From: Chara braunii
Taxonomy: Eukaryota > Streptophyta > Charophyceae > Charales > Characeae
NCBI GenBank assembly: GCA_003427395.1
Contig: BFEA01000301.1
Coordinates: 964,912-989,362 of the forward strand
Direction of reading: 5' to 3'
DNA: 24,451 bases
Made by a program: the position numbers and the translations under genes. Below are positions 19,777-24,451 of this stretch, piece by piece (within the stretch, counting starts at the first letter, position 1; every line of letters begins with the position of its first letter). The notes under the pieces are model-generated. The model did not search any database, was not told the origin of the DNA, and saw nothing but the letters and a program-made list of their open reading frames with translations.

Positions 19777-20337
19777 TTGAGGATAGGAGAGACAGGTGAC
19801 CCGAGTTTTAAACTTCGTTTTTTTTTTTGCAAAGGAAGACAGTTTGAGTCTCATATTTTGTATTCGGCTAAGTTTCCTCTTCTAAGTCATATTTGAATTC
19901 TATTTATAGGGTATGCCGACGATGAACACTTTCACTTTCACAATTGAGTTGGTCCGGAATCTGGATCCGTTTGATAAAGTGTGTATCTTGGATGTGAATG
20001 CAAACTGTGTTATCAAGTCTTGAACTAGGATGCTCAAAAAAACGTCCACGTGTTCAAAAAAGATAGGTTGAAATGTGAACTGTGCAGTCCAAAAATGTGT
20101 TTTGCATTGTTGGTTGGTCTTTTTCATACTTTGTCTTGTATGGTTATTCTTGAGAAAGACCCTCAAAAGGGAGTATGAAAAAATCAAAAATTTTGATGCA
20201 TTTTAGAAACCCTGCGAGTCAGGGGAATGTATGTTATGAATGAAATGGATGTTTTTTCAGACTTCTGACAAGACAAGGAGTTAAGCAAATACTTTTTATA
20301 CTTTCTTTATGGATATTTTGATTGACTTTTCTGTTGG
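19777..20337. other. AT-rich stretch, nothing recognised
   Basis: No open frame with recognisable features; the 95-codon minus frame at 20187-19900 has no domain. It leads directly into X copy B and shows no obvious polypurine tract at the junction. Confidence 0.4.
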
Positions 20338-20519
20338 TTAAAGATCCCCGATTACAAGGGTGTTTGGCCATGCTTTTGCATTTGACACGGTGACGGCGTC
20401 GGCTACAATGATGGAGCCGATCTGAGATGAAATGGGTGTGCAGGCTTTGGGGTAACACTTGAAACGATTTCCTCGACTATTAAGGCCGAGGCGAATTGAT
20501 GAGAAAATTTTGAAAATAT

Positions 20520-20595
20520 GCGCGCGCATTGTTATGACGCGCGTTGTGATGGTTAGGATTAGTAGTGATACCCTCCGACCGAGAAGGTCGAGGGG
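20520..20595 (+). repeat. Two internal hairpins of X copy B
   Basis: GCGCGCG (20520-20526) pairs with CGCGCGT (20538-20544). CGACC (20576-20580) pairs with GGTCG (20586-20590), with further pairing outside one mismatch (CCCT 20571-20574 with GGGG 20592-20595). Both occupy the positions of the copy A hairpins at 8811-8831 and 8865-8887. Confidence 0.6.
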
Positions 20596-20645
20596 TTGAT
20601 TGGGTAAGTGACATGTCGGATAGATCTACGACACACTGGGATTTG

Positions 20646-20677
20646 ACCTGGTACCTTTCTACCCACTGGTACCAGGT
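20646..20677 (+). repeat. X copy B hairpin, perfect 10-bp arms, 12-base loop
   Basis: ACCTGGTACC (20646-20655) and GGTACCAGGT (20668-20677) are exact reverse complements. The copy A counterpart is at 9456-9487, with the same geometry. Confidence 0.85.
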
Positions 20678-21189
20678 GTTTAAAAATGTCAGCTTTTATC
20701 TTCTTCTGCTCGGTCTTGAATACTCGGCATATCTACCTCTACTTGGAGTGGTACCGGCCCACCTATTACGTGAGTATTTTCCGTGGCTCTTAACTGCCGC
20801 GGACCTCTTTTTCTCGCCACTTGAGTGTTTTCCCGCCGCGACCCTATTTGGCGCGGTCACAGTTGAGTACCGGGCCTATGGGGCCTTTCAAAATAAACGA
20901 GTGTCCTTGTGGGTCACACACACTCAGGCTGACAGGCACGCGGATCAGCAAGCGTACACACACTAAGACTTCGAGATGGGCTCGGGCCACTAGGTGGGTG
21001 AAGTCTCCATTCTTCTACTTATACCGAGACTGCTCCTGTTTTACTCAAAGCAGGAGCTAGCCCAGTAGGTTTCCGTATTGATTGCTAAGCAACAGACTCG
21101 AGGATCGAATCGGCCTGCCTGGGGGCGAACTCCTTTTGGTAGGAGCTCGGTTATAGCCCACCGGCATCTTGTTTCCGACCCGAGTTTGG

Positions 21190-21266
21190 CTGCGGGGCTC
21201 GAACCCGTGACCTCGAGATCGGGAGAAGTTGCAGTAAGAGCCCGTTGTGACAGTTGGCACAACGGG
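21190..21266 (-). promoter_or_regulatory. tRNA-like head with pol III B box in X copy B
   Basis: On the minus strand GGTTCGAGCCC (21205-21195) matches the B-box consensus exactly. TGTGCCAACTGT (21261-21250) is a loose A box 44 bases upstream. A perfect 9-bp inverted repeat, CCCGTTGTG/CACAACGGG (21241-21249/21258-21266), overlaps the A box. A T-arm-like CGGG-TTCGAGC-CCCG fold exists, but there is no acceptor stem. It is therefore a tRNA-derived head, not a tRNA. Confidence 0.5.
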
Positions 21267-21406
21267 GTAGTTAGCAGATATATCCTATTTGCATTTTCCT
21301 TATTTATTTACTTTTTTTTATTTTTCTATTTTATTTTATTTCGTTAGATTCTGTTTCCTTTGTTTTGTTTTGTTTCTCTACGTGACCCGCGGGTATAAAA
21401 GTTCTC

Positions 21407-21441
21407 AATGAATCTGCCACTAAGGCAAGGGCAGATTCATT
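21407..21441 (+). repeat. Right-end hairpin of X copy B
   Basis: AATGAATCTGCC (21407-21418) and GGCAGATTCATT (21430-21441) are exact reverse complements across an 11-base loop. A TATA-like GTATAAAAG lies just upstream (about 21393-21401) and is absent from copy A. Confidence 0.85.
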
Positions 21442-21659
21442 CGACAGTAATTGGAACTACCTTAGTCGAATAAGCCCTGCCCCTGGTCTGTTAGACCAGC
21501 TAGGAGACCGGGCGAGGAGGAAAGGCGGATAGCGATAACGCGCGCGCGATAGCGGGAGGAGACTGCGCATGGGCGATAGGGCTGAATGGCATAGCAGGGA
21601 AAAAAAATTGGCACGCGACATGTAGAGAATGAAAATGGAAAAGCGCACGCGAATCGGGA

Positions 21660-21765
21660 CGAAGAAGACTACGAGGAAGAGGAAGAAGAAGAAGAAGAAG
21701 AAGAAGAAGAAGAAAAAGAAGAAAAAGAAGAAGAAGAAGTAAGAGAGAGAGGAATAAGGGAGAAG
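21660..21765 (+). repeat. (GAA)n microsatellite
   Basis: GAAGAAGAAG with a few GAAAAAG interruptions, followed by GAGAGAGAGG. The Ser-rich minus-strand frame over it reflects this composition. Confidence 0.95.
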
Positions 21766-22195
21766 GGAAGGGGGTTCAATGCGACGGGGTAGACTGTTGT
21801 AATTATCGATCTTGAACGAGGAATGCTTAGTAAGCGCGAGTCATCAGCTCGTGCTGGATACGTCCCTGCCCTTTGTACACACTCCGTCGCTCCGACCGAT
21901 TGAAAGGTCTGGTGAAGTGTCCGGATCACGGTGATCTCGGCGTTGCCGCTGGAAAGGGGTGCTATAAAAAAAAGATCCATTGAGCCTTATCACGGAGAAG
22001 GGGAAGAAAGTGAGAGGAAGGAGGAGGAGGAGGAGAGAGCGAATGAGGGGAAGTGGTAATGACTATCGACGTCGACTGTGACGCCAACGGCAATGACGAG
22101 GGAGCGAGAGAGAGAACAACTAAGTCTCAATCTCGCAGGCTTACCGCACGGTACTTCCATCAATGAGATGAGCTCCACCGCTAAGACACGGGACT
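21766..22195. other. No gene recognised
   Basis: Mixed sequence with a purine-rich core at 21990-22055. The minus-strand frames here have no recognisable domain. Confidence 0.4.
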
Positions 22196-22454
22196 GTGCA
22201 TTACTATTATGTGTATGTGTGTGTGTGCATGTGTGTGTGTGACTGTGTGAAAGTGTACCGAACACGTGGCAGGCTTTACCGGATTGCCATCGATAGGACG
22301 AACGGAATCAGACGAATGGAAAACTATATTGCTGATTGTGTGTGTGCGTGCGTGTACGAGTGCAATCGCGCGGCTCAGTGCCTGGACTTTCGACGATGGG
22401 ATGAGAAAAATTGAAAGAATCTACCGCTAAATGAGGGAATATACACTATCTACA

Positions 22455-22508
<54 letters not shown>

Positions 22509-22857
22509 CGTGTCTCTGATCGAACGACTGGTCTCATGGTATTGCCATCGATATGATGAATCAAAAATCGAATGAACCTACCATTAGCAACGGAAAGGTA
22601 CACTACTCTAGTCGTGTCGAAAAGGACAAGCAACATCAAACGAATCTACAACTAAAAAAGGGGAAGCCTACACTACTACTACATGTGTGCGTGGAAGTGT
22701 CTACATCGCAACCGACTTCGCACTACTTTCATCGATAGGATGAGCGAAGTCACGGCGACCGTAGCTAGCCTACCGCTATTTCCATCGATCGGATGATCGA
22801 AATCGATTGAATCTACCGCTACGATTTGGATATGTATACATTACTATGTGTGTGTAC

Positions 22858-22951
<94 letters not shown>

Positions 22952-23412
22952 AAGTCTCCAACCTTGGCCAACAACCAAGTCTACAGCCCCACGGCTCGCT
23001 GCGCGCCACTTGGATCGATAAAACGAACAAGACAAAAGGTGGCAGTGTATATTTCCCCATTTCAGCGGAAGATCCATTCCGTCTTTGCTCGTCCTATCGA
23101 TGGGATGTGTGTGAGAGAGAGAGAGAGAGGGGGAGAGAGAGAGTACGGGGTCTGGACAGCGATTGATTGGTGAGCAAATGCATTTTCCTCTCTTCTGGAG
23201 CATAACACCTCTGTTTTGCGGCAATTGACGGGCACCCGCCCATGTCATTCGTACGGCTTAAGAGTTGTCAGGTTGCTTGTCGTGAGAAACGCAAGATCTC
23301 TATCGTGCAGCGGACACAGTTGCCACGTGGCGTAAAACCGTATCGCCGCAACCATGGTAATGGTGGTCGATTGCAGATGATTGCCATCGATGAAGGTGAC
23401 GGTAGCATCGAT
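22196..23412 (+). repeat. Minisatellite of ATCGAT and GAATCTACC boxes with embedded TG/AG microsatellites
   Basis: ATCGAT boxes, usually in the context TGCCATCGAT or TCCATCGAT followed by (A/C)GGATGA, lie at 22289, 22547, 22731, 22784, 23014, 23096, 23386 and 23407. GAATCTACCGCTA-like boxes lie at 22417, 22574, 22642 and 22809, usually followed by TACACTACTACATGTGTG and a TG run. Microsatellites inside are (TG)n 22459-22506, (TG)n 22861-22892 joined to (GA)n to 22947, and (GA)n 23112-23142. Confidence 0.7.
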
Positions 23413-24000
23413 TGGAATGCGAATGCCGACCTTCAGCAGTCAATCGGAAGGAAAGACAAGGTGGCTGAAGTTTAGCACTGTTGACACTGTAGGAGGTTGA
23501 AGGGTGTGGGGAGCTCCCTCCTCTGGATGTGGAGTGTATTCGGGACAACAAGGATCCGGAGCTTCAGGGAGAAACGGGCCGGCGACGGCAGCAGAATGTT
23601 GTCGGTAACACCCGCACGCATAGATCCACTCAAGTATGGGGAAAACACCGTCTATGAATTGCAATAGATGGGAGAATGAAGCGGAGTGGGGTGATGCCCG
23701 TGGATGCTGCGTCTTCAGCTTTGTAACGAGGGAACATGGAACCTGTGATGATGCTGGTAGGATGAAATTGCCCGCCACGACGGTCGATGACGGTTCCAGT
23801 CCCCCATTGAGATAAGACCCAGAGCATGATGAGCGAGTGGCAGCTCGGAGTAGATCGAATCGGCATCGTTCAACGAAGTGTTAAGGGATCTGAAGTCGAC
23901 AAAGCAGAGGAGCTTCTCTTGGCAGAAAGCGCTCACAACCCTGCTAAAACTGGGTAGGCCAATATTCCAAAGTTTCGTATCCGACGGTATATGCGACTGT
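23413..24000. other. No gene recognised
   Basis: Overlapping minus-strand frames (23778-23440, 23866-23630, 23936-23715) are open but mutually exclusive and have no recognisable domain. Confidence 0.4.
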
Positions 24001-24007
24001 GTTTCAA

Positions 24008-24008
<1 letters not shown>

Positions 24009-24036
<28 letters not shown>
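24009..24036 (+). repeat. (TG)n microsatellite
   Basis: Uninterrupted TG dinucleotides, followed by CGTGTTGTGAG. Confidence 0.95.
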
Positions 24037-24044
<8 letters not shown>

Positions 24045-24080
24045 GAGACATTCATGATTCGACCAAGGAGTGTGAGAGAG

Positions 24081-24150
24081 AAAGATTTCTGGTAGAGAGA
24101 GATTTCTGGTCCTTGACTACTACCGAATTCTCTGCCCTTGACTACTACCA
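24081..24150 (+). repeat. Two short local duplications
   Basis: GAGAGAAAGATTTCTGGT and GAGAGAGATTTCTGGT lie side by side (about 24075-24110). CCTTGACTACTACC then appears twice (about 24111 and 24137). Confidence 0.75.
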
Positions 24151-24379
24151 ACCGTGGGCAACCGCCTTCGTCCGAAAGAACGAACGGTTATTGTCGCTGT
24201 ATCGAGACTGAAATTTGCCCCAAGTACAACTATAATGGTCATGCATAAAGCCGAGTGATGATGATAAGGCCGTTTACTATGTTCCAGGATATGCCACGTT
24301 CACAGCGATGAGCACACATTCGTATGGAACGTGTGCCCATTACCGAATTGCGGATATTTCTCTATTTCCCATGCCGGTG

Positions 24380-24399
24380 TATGTGAGTGTATGTGTGTA

Positions 24400-24451
<52 letters not shown>
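24380..24451 (+). repeat. (TG)n microsatellite, cut by the window end
   Basis: Imperfect ATGTGAGTGT units from about 24380 lead into pure TG from 24404 to the last base. Confidence 0.95.

Larger units (their letters stand above)
20338..21500 (+). repeat. Repeat family X, copy B (hairpin-rich, non-coding)
   Basis: This copy matches 8632-10200 in collinear blocks, but lacks the 118-bp array. It contains a GC-rich hairpin at 20520-20544, a CGACC/GGTCG hairpin at 20571-20595, a perfect 10-bp inverted repeat at 20646-20677 and CCGCG/CGCGG near 20837-20857. Further right are the tRNA-like head (about 21266-21190, minus) and a 12-bp end hairpin (21407-21441). Just past the matching region another perfect hairpin, CTGGTCT/AGACCAG (21483-21499), has a 3-base loop. 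No protein frame is supported. Divergence from copy A is high outside the conserved blocks. Confidence 0.7.

Noticed and set aside
21190-21266. A genuine tRNA gene on the minus strand
   Set aside because: The B box and T-loop are good, but no acceptor stem or proper D and anticodon arms can be formed.
22861-22947. CRISPR-like regular repeats
   Set aside because: Plain dinucleotide microsatellites without spacers, in eukaryotic-looking DNA.
22427-23248. Minus-strand frames with His-Thr or Leu-Ser runs
   Set aside because: They are direct translations of TG and AG microsatellites; no sequence outside the repeats supports a protein.
23440-23936. Overlapping minus-strand frames including V-D-F-R-S-L-N, reminiscent of a retroelement RT
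   Set aside because: A single short resemblance without neighbouring RT motifs in order; probably chance.

Overview
This window looks like intergenic or heterochromatin-like DNA from a eukaryotic nuclear genome, most likely a land plant with a large, repeat-rich genome. I favour a fern, lycophyte or other non-seed plant, but that is a weak guess. The evidence is a decayed plant-style LINE, with an ORF1 carrying a CxxC motif and an ORF2 with endonuclease, reverse transcriptase and a C-terminal zinc-finger region. There are also very abundant CT/AG, TG, GAA and TTA microsatellites, one plausible short intron, and no compact gene arrangement of bacterial or organellar type. No intact, confidently functional protein gene is visible.

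Layout. 1-1206: CT microsatellites, a short palindrome shared with 8632, and one copy (about 811-880) of a hairpin repeat here called R1. 1207-7800: a dead LINE on the minus strand, with ORF1 at about 7787-5746 and ORF2 at about 5386-1241, both broken by stops and frameshifts. 7800-8630: nothing recognised. 8632-10200: copy A of a hairpin-rich repeat here called X, containing a 118-bp tandem duplication. 10441-10833: a long foldback plus a third copy of its arm. 10870-11245: GA/GAA-rich DNA running into a 520-base assembly gap (11246-11765). 11766-14190: TTA and ACAG-type simple repeats and unassigned DNA. 14690-15785: a degenerate satellite of roughly 60-70 bp, with related pieces to about 19230. 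16990-17080: R1 copy B. 17844-18340: the only candidate gene, a two-exon minus-strand model of unknown function. 18930-19800: AT-rich degenerate repeats. 20338-21500: X copy B. 21660-24451: GAA, TG and AG microsatellites and a minisatellite built from ATCGAT and GAATCTACC boxes.

The LINE is the one element whose parts worked together: ORF1 bound RNA, and ORF2 nicked target DNA and reverse-transcribed. Both are inactive here.

The most interesting signal is repeat family X, seen in two copies about 11.7 kb apart in the same orientation. The copies differ a lot in base sequence, yet several hairpins recur at matching positions, and some base pairs have changed on both sides. The same is true of the smaller R1 pair. 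This suggests that RNA (or single-stranded DNA) folding was preserved while each family spread. I know of no named family that it matches, but I could not search.
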